Below, piece by piece: positions 10,616-22,079 of a stretch of DNA of 64,000 nt. The notes under the pieces were generated by a model. The model searched no databases. It was not told the origin of the DNA and was given only the letters and a program-made list of their open reading frames with translations. Location of the stretch: contig JAIQDT010001127.1 in assembly GCA_021521415.1 (NCBI GenBank), positions 725,186 to 789,185 of the forward strand, given 5' to 3'. The position numbers and the translations under genes are program-made. Each line of letters starts with the position of its first letter. Position 1 is the first letter of the stretch. The stretch comes from Bidens hawaiensis. Taxonomy: Eukaryota; Streptophyta; Magnoliopsida; Asterales; Asteraceae.

Positions 10616-11143
10616 AGGGTAATGATTCTAATAGAACCCTTTGAAAATTGAGAACTTTAAGAACCACTTTGAGCAAAAAAAAACCTCTAAAAATTATAAA
10701 AAAAAATCATTAAACGAAAATAAACAAAAATTATAAAAACGTAAAAAAAAACCAAAATTCTTATATTTCATTTCAGTTTCATAAAAAAACTAACTTTTTA
10801 TTATACGCATGTGTATAATTTTATTTAATCTCAAGTTACGTAATGTACACATATGTACATTATCATTTACCTTGAATTGTACATATGTGTATAAAAAAAC
10901 GTGTGTAAAATTTAAAAACTAAGTATTATACATATATGTATAATTTTGTTAAATCGATATTTTTTTTTCATTTTTTCTATAAAACCGGGATGAAAAATAA
11001 AATTTTTTGGTTTTTACTTTTTTTATTTTCGAGTTTTTTTTGTTTGATAATTTTTTTTATTTTTTGTTAAGAAGAATGTTTTTTGTAATCTAAAATGGTT
11101 CTCAAAGTTCTTAAGTTTAAAATAGTTCTTACATGATCCTAAT
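10616..11143. mobile_element. non-autonomous TIR element (MITE-like), ~530 bp
   Basis: Left end AATGATTCTAATAGAACC ... GAGAACTTTAAGAACCACTT; the right end as reverse complement reads ATTAGGATCATGTAAGAAC ... TTAAGAACTTTGAGAACCAT. These are imperfect inverted repeats of a common plant MITE type. The inside is AT-rich with repeated ATACACATATGTAC-like motifs. It sits between TATATATA runs, so the target duplication is unreadable. Confidence 0.45.
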
Positions 11144-11159
11144 CATATATATATATATA

Positions 11160-11664
11160 TATATATATGTGAGATAATTTGAGAAGTCATTGAGTTATAA
11201 GAACTCAATTAAAACAATAATTTCAATTAAATGTGCATTAGTTTTGCGGGTGAAATTAAATTTGAATATAAAAAACTAAAAGAAAAATCATTTTAAAATG
11301 GTTGAAGGGGTATTTTAGTAATGTTATAATTCCACCATCTTTTTTATACATTAAAAAAAGTCAAACATATTCATTATTATTCCAAAAGACTTTATTTTCA
11401 ATTAAATATTATTATTATTTTTTAAATCCAGACCACAAAATGCTATATTTTTTTTGAATTCGGATCACAAAAACAACAATTTGAATTTTATCTTTTTTTT
11501 TCCTAAATTTTTCACTCAAATAAGATATTATGTAATGCAGTTCATGTAGTATTGGGTAACATGTGAATACATACATATATAATGATTTTAGTCGATCTAC
11601 TCACATATAATATTACAATTCCACCATCTTTCACTAACGTTTGTCTTTCTTTCAGTTGATCATT
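11160..11664. other. no gene seen
   Basis: AT-rich DNA. Nothing recognised beyond an initial (TA)n run. Confidence 0.4.
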
Positions 11665-11733
11665 TCAAATCAACATCAAGTATATAAATTACCCAAATTA
11701 ATATACAACACACAAATTACTTAAATTAACTAT

Positions 11734-12395
11734 TAGAGCTGTTCAAAACCGGATATCCGAAACCGAATATCCGAACCTTTCGGATAGTGAAAATCACTAT
11801 CTGAATCCGAATCCGAAATTTCGGATGTCCGAAGTTCGGATATCCGAACCTCGGATATCTAAATACCCGAAAAAGAATTAAAAAATAAAACAGTTGAAAC
11901 AAGTCTTATAATTAACAATCTAACAATAAATAAGTAATTAATAATTTAACAAAGTAACTAACAAAACTGAAAGGGACTGACGGAGACGGATGATGGCTGG
12001 AGACGACGGCCGACGGCTTATTAGCTGGAGACGATGATTGGGACGGCAGACTAGTGCTTCCATGAGGGTTGGACTGACGATGGTGGTGCTGCGACGATGG
12101 TGCAGCCTGCATGTGCTGTCATGAGGAACTGAGGAGTGAGGACTAAGGTTAAGAAGTGAGGCGATGTGTTATGTTATGTTAGACTAGGGTTTTGTTTTTA
12201 TGTTTAATATAAAATAAACTTATAAAATATTAAAATTAAAATACTGGATAATTCGGATATCTGAAAAATATGAAAACTGCTATCCGAATCTGAATTTTCG
12301 TATATCCGGGATTTGGATATCTGAAATTTTGGATAGTTCGGAATCGGAAAGTCGAATAATTCGGATACTAATTCGGATAGGTTTGAACTCCCCTA
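11734..12395. mobile_element. non-autonomous hAT element with CGGATATCCG subterminal repeats
   Basis: Termini TAGAGCTGTTCAAA and (reverse complement) TAGGGGAGTTCAAA. Both ends carry dense CGGATATCCG/CCGAATATCCG motifs in both orientations, as in Ac/Ds-like elements whose transposase binds subterminal repeats. Flanking 8-mers TTAACTAT (11726-11733) and TAAAGTAT (12396-12403) match at 6 of 8 positions, a plausible aged target duplication. No transposase; the Ser/His/Pro-rich ORF inside (12112-11912) is not credible. Confidence 0.6.
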
Positions 12396-12403
12396 TAAAG
12401 TAT

Positions 12404-13160
12404 CCGAATTACATCTACACCAATTACATAAAATAATCAAATTACACTAATTACCTAACAACAAATACACAAAATTACATAAATTACCAATTACACATAA
12501 TACACAATGTAAATAAATTACAAACACGACACAAATTACATAAATTAGCTAAGTACACATGTAATGCCCATTTTGTGTTTAGTCTTTCATATTTGATTGA
12601 AATGTGTCGTTTATGTACGTTAGCTAGCTGGACTTTATTTATTTGTATGTTTGGGCCAATGCCATGTAGTTGGAGCCCTTTGAGCCAGAAATAATGAATA
12701 GAATATGCATGAGTATACACACTATAAATAGTGTGTGCATCTTATGCAAACTAACATTTTTCCATTTATCTTATCCTACTTAAAAACTCTCTCTTCTCTC
12801 TTCCATATCTCCCCTCACGGAAATAAACATAACCAAACAAGATCCGAGATCTCGGTCCTCACTAATGATTTCCCCTAGCCAGCTAGTGTAGAGGTTGATC
12901 CAAGTAACTAGTATTACTGTTGTTAGATCCATCCAAGGGACCTACAACACAAATTATCAAATTATTACATAATACACCATACACAAATTACATCTACACA
13001 AATTGCACAAAAAAATACACACCAATTACACAAATTTCCTAAATTAGCTACATCAATTGGACAAATTACCCGAATTACATTGACACAAATTACGCAAATT
13101 ATCTTCGACGGTTACACATATTACCCAAATTATATTTACACCAGTTATAAAAACGATCTA
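12404..13160. repeat. degenerate ACAAATTAC low-complexity array
   Basis: Irregular repetition of ACACAAATTACATAAATTAC-like words (10-12 bp), also at 11670-11730 before the hAT element. It is interrupted by the hAT and by the solo LTR at 12560-12946. No coding potential. Confidence 0.6.
12560..12946 (+). mobile_element. solo LTR, 387 bp, duplication ACACA
   Basis: Begins TGTAATGCCCA, ends GGGACCTACA, flanked by a perfect 5-bp duplication ACACA (12555-12559 and 12947-12951). It holds a TATA box (CTATAAATAG near 12722) followed by a pyrimidine-rich leader, as in an LTR promoter. No internal retrotransposon sequence remains, so it arose by LTR-LTR recombination. A relative of the same size and ends lies at 52488-52883. 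Orientation inferred from the TATA box. Confidence 0.85.
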
Positions 13161-13743
13161 GTTAATTAGCATCGTCATGTTCATTGTGGTTTCTAGAGTT
13201 AGGCGTCCTTGTCTACACCATGCTCACATGTTATGTAACCTCCTAATAAATTAAATGTTAATATGTGAGTTGAAATCATATTATAATGTGGGTACTGTGA
13301 AATCGTTTGGGGAAGTGCATGATCGTGTGGGATAAGTGTGTGGTTGCATAAGTAAACAGTGTTTTAAATCGGTTAATTAGAAAACAAGATATATATTTCC
13401 TTTGATTTCGTAGAAGTATTCGTATAGCCGCAAAAGAACTTAATTAACACGTATGAGGCATTGGTCATGTTCATTTGTTAAGGAGATTGTGTGTTCCCGA
13501 CCAGTTCAGGAACCCTTACCAAACGCGATTTTATGTTCGTGTTCGCTTGTTAAGGAAATTAATGTGTTCATGAACATAAACGAACATAAATAAATTTGGC
13601 GGGACCTTACGATTGAGATCGATTTATTCATCAATGCGAATAATAAAAAAATGAAATAGGAACAATGCAATAACAATGTGAGAATATAGTTTCATGTTTT
13701 ATGTTAGAGGTAATAACTTAAAAAACATAAAATGTTTATAATA
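13161..13743. other. no gene seen
   Basis: AT-rich spacer with short GTTCGTGTTCGTTTGTT-type words resembling those at 14395-14530. Nothing else recognised. Confidence 0.4.
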
Positions 13744-14301
13744 TCTAACTATACTAATAAAAGAAAATAATGAGGATGATGTGGCAATCTTACATTCATT
13801 CTTAGCCTAATCTCTCTTCTCATTCATCCTACTTATCCATGGGTTATAGAGCAAAACCATATTGACAAATGGGTTATAAATTCCTTTCTAATTATATAAT
13901 CTCTCATTTAATTCATCTTAACAATCTATGGGTCATGGGTCAAGATAATTTTGGCAAATGAGTTATAATTTCATTTCTAATATTCAAATTTCTCATATTA
14001 TTTATTCTAACAATCAATGGGTCATGAGACAAAACAATTTTGAAATTGATTATAATTTTCATTCTAATTCTCTAATCTCTCATCTCATTTATCATAGTTA
14101 TTCATGGGTAATTGGTCAAAACAATTTATGCAAATATTGTATATAAAAAAATCGATTTTATAAATTTGAGATTCTAAACTTCTTATTGTTTGTACTATAT
14201 ATTTTATTTTCACCTTTAATTTTGTTCATTTCTTTCAAATAATGAATCTTTTTATTTTTATTATTTGACAAACCCGTGTAATACACGGGTTTAAAAGCTA
14301 G
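13744..14301 (+). mobile_element. non-autonomous Helitron, 558 bp
   Basis: Starts TCTAACTATACTAATAAAAG, a typical plant Helitron 5' end, after host A. It ends with hairpin AACCCGTGTAATACACGGGTT (14271-14291), a short spacer and CTAG at 14298-14301, before host T. No target duplication, as expected. The inside (13836-14135) is about four degenerate 75-95 bp repeats with CAATCTATGGGTCATG and CAAAACAATTTT. No Rep/helicase ORF. Confidence 0.85.
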
Positions 14302-14559
14302 TAAAGTAATGTACAAAAAACTTTCATGAACAACATATACAGATGAATATGAATGAACGATCATGAATATATTATCAAACGTTCGACGAGAGCTCTATTC
14401 GTGTTCGTTTGTTTAACTAATCGATGAAATTTCTTGTTCATGTTCTTTTGTTTATTAAAAGAACGAACGTAATTAAACTTCTCGACGAACAATTCATGAA
14501 CTGTTTGTTGAAAGTTTGGTTCGTTTACAGCCCTAAGTATAAGACATGTTTGTTGCTAG

Positions 14560-16110
14560 GGTTTTTAAATAAAAAAGATCGGTTTAATAGTCATACATGA
14601 TGTCTTCTTATCAATATCTTGAATAACTTGATATGTATAACCTAATTAAAGAGCTCACACTCTACTTTCACATACGTTTTAAATTATCTGTTCAATTAGG
14701 GTTTTTTTTTTCACAAAAACACTCTACTTTCATACGTTTTTTTTTCCATTGTAACGTAAAATAAATCATGAACCTATTACTCTTCATGTAAAAATATACC
14801 TTGAAATTTAAATAAAGACAATAAGCTCTAGATATGCAATCATTATTCAACATCATTCTCAAAACAGGAACACGAATCTTGAGGGGTCTTAAATAAAGTA
14901 TTAGAATCTAGGAAGAATATGAGGAACCGCACACGTGGTTCCGTTCATGATTGTTGCTAGAGTAAAGTGTTTCTGTTAACACACACCATATAACTGAAAC
15001 AAATCAAATAATGCTATGAGTTGTAAACACATATTGAAGAAGTATGTTGTCTTACTTATGTAATCCGACCTTTATGTATGTGGATATGTGTTTAAATTGG
15101 ATTCAGAGAAATGTAACACAAACACTAACATATATAATTACTACTCTTGGACTAATAAATAAGAAATATGAATAGATTTAAAATGAGGTGTTATTTTGAC
15201 CTGTGAATTTTTACTCTTAAATGGGTTAAAAACCTAAAAATTAATATAAAAAGGTAAGGAGCAACGCGAATTCATGCAAGTTTTTTTTATTCTTTCATAT
15301 ATGGATAAAAGAAAATAAATTATTAAATCAAATAATATAACTTTCTTTTTAAGATGAAATGATATAATAATAAATGTTATATTCTGCTTTTCAAATGTGA
15401 AACTAAATATATGATACAATAATAAATGTTATATTCTGCTTTTCAAATGTGAAACTAAATATATGATTTTCAAAAACTATGTACCATCCCACAAGATTTG
15501 TCAACCAAATAACATTTATATAAAAAAAAGATGGGTTTAATAGTCATACATGATGTCTTCTTATCAATATCTTGAATAACTTGATATGCATAACTTAAAG
15601 ACCTCACACTCAACTTTCACACACCTTTTAAATTAATTGTTATATTAGGTTTTTTTTTCATAAATACAAATTGATCGAAGATGCAGATATGTTCCATTGT
15701 AACGTAAAACAAATCATGAACATATTACTCTTCATGTAAAAGCATACATTGGAATGTAAACAAAGACAATAAGCTCTAGATATGCAATCATTAATCAACA
15801 TCACTCTTAAAACAGGAGCATGAATCTTGAGCGATCTTAAATAAGGTATTAGAATCTGGGAAGAATCTGAGGGACCGCACGCGTGGTTTCGTTCATGATT
15901 GTTGCTAGGGTAAAGTGTTTCTATTATATAGAGTATAAATAAAAGAACGAACAAAGACAAGTTTTTTTTATTCTTTTATATAGAGTATAGATAAAAAAAA
16001 TAAATTATTAAATCAAATAATATAACTTTTTTCTTAAAATGAAATGATATAATAATAAATGCTATATTGTGCTTTTTCTATGTGAAACTAAATATATGGT
16101 TTTCAAAAAT
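14560..16110 (+). repeat. tandem duplication of the conserved upstream block of copy C
   Basis: Two direct copies, ~955 bp apart (e.g. GGTTTAATAGTCATACATG at ~14582 and ~15536; AGCTCTAGATATGCAATCAT at ~14824 and ~15770), each with the GGAAGAAT ... ACCGCAC(A/G)CG(T)GGTT motif. Inside the first, a 57-bp segment ending AAACTAAATATATGAT is itself duplicated at 15370-15470. The same block lies upstream of copies A, D and F. It probably contains the distal promoter. Confidence 0.7.
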
Positions 16111-16195
16111 CATGTACCAGCCCACAAGATTCACCAACCAAACTTTAAAGAGTTAAAATAAGGGGCTTAAATGAAAAATATCCCAACCCACCTTC

Positions 16196-16204
16196 TTATA
16201 AATA
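16196..16204 (+). promoter_or_regulatory. TATA box of copy C
   Basis: CTTATAAATAAAAACCCTAG about 100 bp before the start codon at 16301; conserved in copies A, B, D and F. Confidence 0.65.
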
Positions 16205-16300
16205 AAAACCCTAGTTCTACTTTCCTTCATATAATATATTCATCAATATATCTTCTTATTCTCTAGCGCCGCTTTTGTAACCCTAGGATCTCGTTTGTCC

Positions 16301-17452
16301 ATGTTAGACGGCGGGTCATATTTGTTTGGTCTCATCTCTACCGCCGCATCGGATAACATGTTGATTGTTCATAGGGCCGGAAGTGGCAAGCAAGTGATCA
16401 AGAGCAGGAAGAGGGTTAACCAAAGGTATATATACATATTAATATATATATATATGGTTGCATGTTAACATGTTGTGAATTTGAAGCACTGTATATGTTG
16501 ATCCCCTATATATTAATATCACTGATATATATATTACTTACTATATATTTTTAGGTATTTATATATTCTGAGAATTGCATTACATATATATTTGCAGGGT
16601 TCGTCCTCATTGTCACATGTGCCAGCTGGTGTTTCCATCTCAGCATATACAACTTCTGGTGCCACATCATCAACACCTATCAGCAGGCCCAACACGCGGT
16701 AGCACATCGCTTGGGCTTTGGAGGTTGATAAATCCAAGCTAATTTTTATTACTAAATCCATGAATGTTAATATTTATGAATGATTCTTTGTAGTTTTAAA
16801 TATGTGACCCGCCTATGCCTTTGCAGCTCTTGTGCATTCAAGCAATGGGGACAATTTCGAGTCGCTCTTCAAGGTATCAAGGAGGGCGTTTAGCTTTATA
16901 CGCACGCTTGTAAAGGGTGGCGAGGGTGGTATGGTAGACGAGTTTACAAGATTCAAAATCTGGGACGACACATGAATGACAGTGAACGATCAGATAGCCG
17001 TGGCATTAACCAGGCTAAGTTCCACCGATACATCCATAGACATAGCAATGGCATTTGAAACAACTTACATGACCGTTGATGCGGTCACATGGGAGTTCGT
17101 CCAAGCGTTGGAAGCACGTGCTGTGCAACACATTTCATGGCCAGAGGATATAGCAACTATGAAAACGAGGTTTGAGAGCATTGGCGGTATGCCAAACTGT
17201 TATGGAGCGCTCGAGACCACTCATATAAAGATGTACCCAAACACATCAGAAGGTGAAACAAATGTGTGGCTCGACAGCAACAATAACAACAGTATGCACC
17301 TGGAAGTGGTTGTGGACCCGTCTATGCGGTTTGTTGATATGGTTTGTGGGCTCCCCGGAAGCTTGACTAAAGACCGCACCCTTCAAAAATCGCAAATCTT
17401 TAGTTTGGCTCAAAAGGGAAAGAAGCTGAAATGGGGATGGAGTCAAGCTTGA
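16301..17452 (+). pseudogene. PIF/Harbinger transposase-derived (ALP1/HARBI1-like) gene, copy C
   Basis: Three exons with consensus borders: 16301-16425 (GT at 16426), 16598-16698 (after TTTGCAG, then GT) and 16827-17452 (after TTTGCAG). They join in one frame to 284 codons, broken by a single TGA at 16970-16972. Exon 3 holds the transposase-like part: ESLFKVSRRAFSFI, QIAVALTRLSS, VTWEFVQALE, GMPNCYGALETTHIKMYP, NSMHLEVVVDPSMRFVDMV and CGLPGSLTKDRTLQ. This is the order of Harbinger DDE proteins and domesticated ALP1-like proteins. The first catalytic position is E (GALETTHI, usual GAIDGTHI); the second D (VVDP) is kept; the C-terminal third acidic region is absent. Length is below the usual ~400 aa. 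It could still be expressed from a conserved promoter. Not a functional transposase. Confidence 0.75.
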
Positions 17453-17900
17453 AGAACCAACCGAAGACCAAACTGAATTCAACAAACGAGGTCGGTTGCT
17501 AGTCGCACACGCAATATTCAAATAAATGTGGAAGGAGAGATGGTATTCAATGAGACAACGACATTAGCTGACCTCGACCACAACCCGGGACATTAATCCC
17601 TCACATGCTAAAGTGTATAGGGTTAGATATGACAAAGTGTCAAAAGTATGTTTAGTTACTAGATGCATTTTTGTAGAAGGGGTTTAACTTGTAAATAGCA
17701 ATAGGTTGAATCTTTATTTCCCATGTATAAATACATTCCAAAATCAATAAAAATGTCACACTTTTGCAATTCAATCTGTTGTTTGATTATTTATTGTTCT
17801 TAAATAAACAGCAAAGATAAATGAAAGTTAAAGTTATGTTTTGCTATGCTTATAAACTTGAAAGATTATCATGTTTTCTTTTCATCAAAATATATTTTTA
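17453..17900 (+). other. conserved 3' UTR-like region of copy C
   Basis: After the stop at 17452 the sequence stays conserved with 4480-4270 and 61400-61100 (reverse). It contains ATAAATACATTCC and CAATAAAA near 17748, a likely polyadenylation signal. Conservation ends where the convergent MBD-like fragment begins. Confidence 0.5.
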
Positions 17901-17974
17901 TGTGATTCACTAAACATTTGATTCATATACACCATTTAAGGGATTCTTCATGTTGTGATTCTATTAAAAAAATT

Positions 17975-18081
17975 GCTACAGTGTTAGGAATAACCCAATT
18001 GATCTTGTTTGGAGGGGCATTGCTAAATGACGAGTCTACTTGTTTTCTTCATTGAATCATATGAACCATAATTCTAAAAAA
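17975..18081 (-). pseudogene. MBD-like exon B fragment, copy M3
   Basis: On the minus strand, after TTTAG: SYDSMKK, then a frame break, then APPNKINWVI in nucleotide similarity to M1 (GATCAATTGGGTTATT shared). It retains only the 5' half of exon B. Tail to tail with copy C. Confidence 0.5.
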
Positions 18082-18189
18082 AATACAGCTCAGTCAAACA
18101 CAAAGTCAATCTGTGACATACAAGCTCCATTGAATCATATGAACCACAGACCTCCGCTGGAAGCTCGACTTGCACCTTCAAGCATATAC

Positions 18190-18560
18190 TGTTTTGGGGC
18201 CACACATCTAAAGATGTACCCAAACAAGTCGGAAGGTGAAACTGATGTGTGGCTCAACAGCAACAATAATAACAGTATGCAACTGCAAGTCTGCAGGTGA
18301 TCGTGGACCCTGCAATGCGGTTTCTTTAGTTTGGCTCAAAAAGGAAAGAAGCTAAATGGAAATGCAATCGAGCTTTTGGAGTGAACAGAGATTCCATAAA
18401 ATTTAGTCAGTGACTCGGATTATCAACTTCTTCCAAAGCTGATAACTCCATACCATGGTGATCAAGAGTTAACTGAAGATCATGCAGATTCAACCAAAAG
18501 CATGTAGCAATTAGGTTGCTTGTATTTAAACTTATGATTTGTGAAATTCTAACTTTTGTA
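18190..18560 (+). pseudogene. second Harbinger/ALP1-like fragment (type 2)
   Basis: Encodes GATHLKMYPNKSEGETDVWL then NSNNNNSMQLQ, a diverged form of the catalytic-region segment of copy C. It continues, after a CTGCAG duplication that breaks the frame, with the VDPAMRF-like and SLAQKGKKLNGNAIE-like parts and a stop near 18380. The same type occurs at 51390-51696 (+) and 60140-60400 (-). Short relic with its own conserved tail to ~18560. Confidence 0.6.
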
Positions 18561-18675
18561 TTATTGTAAAGTAAGATTATCATGACCGACTAATTAACAA
18601 CCATGTTAGTTAGGATTTGTAAATGTTGTGATGGTTACAAAGTAACTGCATTTGCAGTTACATAACTGTTGTATA

Positions 18676-20570
18676 TATTACGTACCTGGATGATGAATTC
18701 GATCAATGATGCAAACCTATAATCTTGATTTCAATCTTGGTTTCTTGAACAATTGCCTGGATTAATCTCTGAATCGTGAATTACTTTCAGATAAACATAT
18801 TTGCGGGTTACACGCAATGATTTATCGGATAAGACAGAGATTTTCTGTAGTTGGAATTGGATTTTTATGATTCTGTGATGATGAAGAACCAAAGAAAAAG
18901 TAACCGTCTTCTCTTTTATGTATATATTCGATTGAGAGTTTTCCCATCAGGAAAATATCGATCAATTTATTTGAGCCCACTTCACATACCACTTAAGCCC
19001 AAGTGAATTAATAACAAACCCATTGTTATAGTAAAGCCCAAATAACCTTTAGGATAAAATCGAGTCCGCACTCCCGCATCACCTAACTCGTGTAATCTCT
19101 AACGTTATTTTCTCGATCGACAAGTTAATCCAATAACACTAAAATAACCAACAATCATCCCCTATTTTAGTGATATCCATGATAACTTAACCATCGTCAC
19201 AGAAACGCAAACGTATGCATAAATGAAAATGTCCTACGGATTGAATTTTCATCTTAGTAAATTACACGATCAAAATATTCGAATATCGGGGTGTCCTATG
19301 GATTGAACCCTTGCTATCCATTTGAATACTACAAGGCAAAATACGCATACGCTTATAAATCCAAATTCCACTCGACACAATATTTTACTAGCTTGTGTCC
19401 TAATCCTTCAAAGAATATGTCAAAGCTCAAGTCCAAAGCTTCTTGAAGCGGCTAAACTTCATATTCTTATAGGTAGTTCATTTTTCTTGCACCGGCACTG
19501 CAATTTATCAATGAACTATTAAAAATTTATACTTCAACCTTCTTTATCTTGCGGTTTGAACACAAACCTTGGGATGTTTTTGATATTGTGTTCCAATATC
19601 TCTATGACAAGCTTTCCGCATTGAATTCAGCATCTAACGTTGTATTAGATGGGAATTGGGTGTCTTGACATAGGATATTAACGTATGGACTTTAAACCCA
19701 TCCCCATGACTGATATGTTCACGAGATCTCTTCATAACCTTTTAGTTAGATCATCAGCCAAATTATACTCATATATTACAAACCAACTGACATCACACAT
19801 TGCATTGTATAATATATAACCGTCTAGACTTTTCATTATACATCTGACTATAACCCATAGCCAGCACTATCCCACCTGATAGATTTTGGTGATATCTGTT
19901 TGACCACAATAGAATTTCATAAATTCAGTTTATTAACTAGCCATTCAACAACTTTTATCGGTTATTGCAAATGCTAGAAACTCGCATTCCATTGTCAAAT
20001 GATACAAATCCATTCCTTAATTACCTAAGAAATGAAGCATTCTCTAAAAGAGAATACACATCCATTGTTATGCAATTTGTTTACCGCATGTCAATGTTGA
20101 GCACTAGGATGACTAGCTTATCTGCTCAAATTACCAACAACATAAATTATGTAAGTCTTTGTGCTAATCATAGCATACATCTTAATTAACTTTGAATACT
20201 CTAATTGTAAAATAGAATCACCTTGATTAGGCACAAACTTGATATTAGGATCCATATATAGGAGTGCTAACCGAGGAACAATCAAAGTGAATGAATTTCT
20301 TCAATACTTTCTCAATATAATGAAATTGAGTCATAGCAATACCATTTTTACTCCCATTTACAATAATAATTATTATACCTAGGATAACATCAACCTCCTC
20401 CTAATCCTTTATATCAAAACTAGAAAATTATAACTTCTTTATCTAATCAATCACTCAAACTTGTGTAAATAACAAAGAAACAAACATTTCCTTCAGGATT
20501 CTATATTTCTTTTCACTCCAATATAATTCATATGCTTTGAGATGAAGATGCCATACAAACATATTCAATA
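18676..20570 (-). mobile_element. decayed Ty1/copia remnant
   Basis: On the minus strand 20260-19680 shows the end of a Copia polyprotein with many stops. In order: SHPSAQHWHAVNKL (RT tail), TMECEFLAFA (RNase H motif, usual TMESEFIAL), then LADDLTKRL and VMGMGLKS (usual NLADPLTKGL ... GMGLKP). 18676-19680 is probably its 3' LTR or untranslated part, but no paired LTR was found. The left edge is where homology to the inverted copy at 59.87 kb stops. Old insertion. Confidence 0.6.
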
Positions 20571-20584
20571 GCAAACGAGACATT

Positions 20585-20731
20585 CAGTGGCGGATCCAGG
20601 AATTTTTTTTAGGTGGTTCCCTCTTAATATATAAGGTGGTTCCTCTAGTATTTCTATATATCCGTACACTATTATTTCGAAACTCGGGTGGTTTCGGGGA
20701 ACCACCCATTTACTAGCTGGATCCGCCAATG
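20585..20731. mobile_element. hAT MITE, 147 bp, duplication GAGACATT
   Basis: Ends CAGTGGCGGATCCAGG and TGGATCCGCCAATG form terminal inverted repeats. A perfect 8-bp duplication GAGACATT lies at 20577-20584 and 20732-20739. Eight bp is the hAT target-site length. Inside the Copia remnant. Too short to code. Confidence 0.9.
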
Positions 20732-20990
20732 GAGACATTTATATTAAGTTTAAACATTCAATTACACATATATCCAAATCCAAAAGATTTCATGTCGAGA
20801 TAAGATAAACTTATACCAAAATTATTTAAAACAACCCACACAAGAGGTTCTTTTTAATCTCTAAAACATACAACACATAATCCAAAACAAATGTTTTTCA
20901 CAAGTAAATGCAAGTCTAACTTTTACATTGCCCATTCTAAGTACATTTTGTCTTTTTATTATTTATTAGTTTTCTAAATATCATTATTTA

Positions 20991-22070
20991 AAAAAGAGTT
21001 AATGGCCATTTTCGTCCCTGTGGTTTGCTACTTTCGCCACTTCAGTCCAAAATTTGTATTTTTGTCAATTTAGTCCTCATAGTTTTAAATATTAGCCATT
21101 TACATCCTATCCGTCTAACGGCATCCAGCTATGCCGTTAGTTTAAGGGTATTTTTGTCTTTCTCCTTTTTATTTTGAGTTATTGGTCATTTTCGTCCCTG
21201 TGGTTTGATACTTTTGCCAATTCAGTCCAAAGTTTGAAATTTTGTCAATTTAAGTCAGTTTTTTTCTATAACCCTAGAGAGCATTATCCAAGCCCAAAAC
21301 AAATCTGCATTTACTCTGTCGACAGCAGTAATCATACCCCCTCCTCTCGTATTTAGTTTCTAGACGGTTCCTAAACTCTCCTCCATGGTGGAATTCAATG
21401 GTAAAGTGGTCAAAGCAATTCCGTGAAACCGAATTGTACGGAAAAAACTAAAAATCGTTTCTTTGATGAATGCATAATATTTAGGGTTTAGAGATTAACA
21501 TATCATAACGAAAATCTGGGTCGTAATCAACTATTATACATTAATCAACAAAACAATTTTTAGTTTTTTGTGTATAATTCGATTTCAGGGAATTACCTTG
21601 ACCACTTTACTATTGAATTCCACCATGGAGAAGATTTTAGGAAATGTCTAGAAACTAAATATAAGGGGGGGTATGATTACTGTTGTCAACAGAGTAAATG
21701 CATACCAGTATTTGAGGTTGCTCAATGGTTTTGGGCTTGAATTATGCTCTTTAGGGTTATAAACAAAAAACATAAAAAATAAAAAAAACTGAATTAAACT
21801 GAACATTAAATTGACAAATTTTCAAACTTTGGACTGAATTGGCAAAGATATCAAACCACAGGGACTAAAATGACCATTAACTCAAAATTAAAAGGAGAAA
21901 GACAAAAATACCCTTAAACTAACGGCATAGCTGGATGCCGTTAGACGGATGGGACGTAATTGGCTAAAATTTAAAACTATGAGGACTAAATTGACAAAAT
22001 TAAAAATTTTGGACTGAAGTGGCGAAAGTAGCAAACCACAGGGACGAAATGGCCATTAACTCTTTAAAAA
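20991..22070. repeat. 1.08-kb foldback element (two ~500-bp inverted arms)
   Basis: The left arm 20991-21482 and the reverse complement of the right arm ~21535-22070 align almost end to end: GAGTTAATGGCCATTTTCGT, CTAACGGCATCCAGCTATGC, CCATGGTGGAATTCAATGG and CTAAAAATCGTTTC all recur inverted, at roughly 90% identity by eye. The ~50-bp loop lies near 21483-21534. Each arm holds an internal direct duplication of the terminal motif (at ~20999 and ~21179). No TE protein. A transcript would form a very long hairpin. Confidence 0.85.
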
Positions 22071-22079
22071 AAATACAAA

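Noticed and set aside
11912..12112. 66-aa Ser/His/Pro-rich ORF in the hAT element
   Set aside because: Low-complexity, no homology recognised, inside a non-autonomous element.
18676..19640. Possible intact Copia LTR
   Set aside because: No second LTR, no clear TG...CA ends with a duplication; kept only as part of the decayed remnant.
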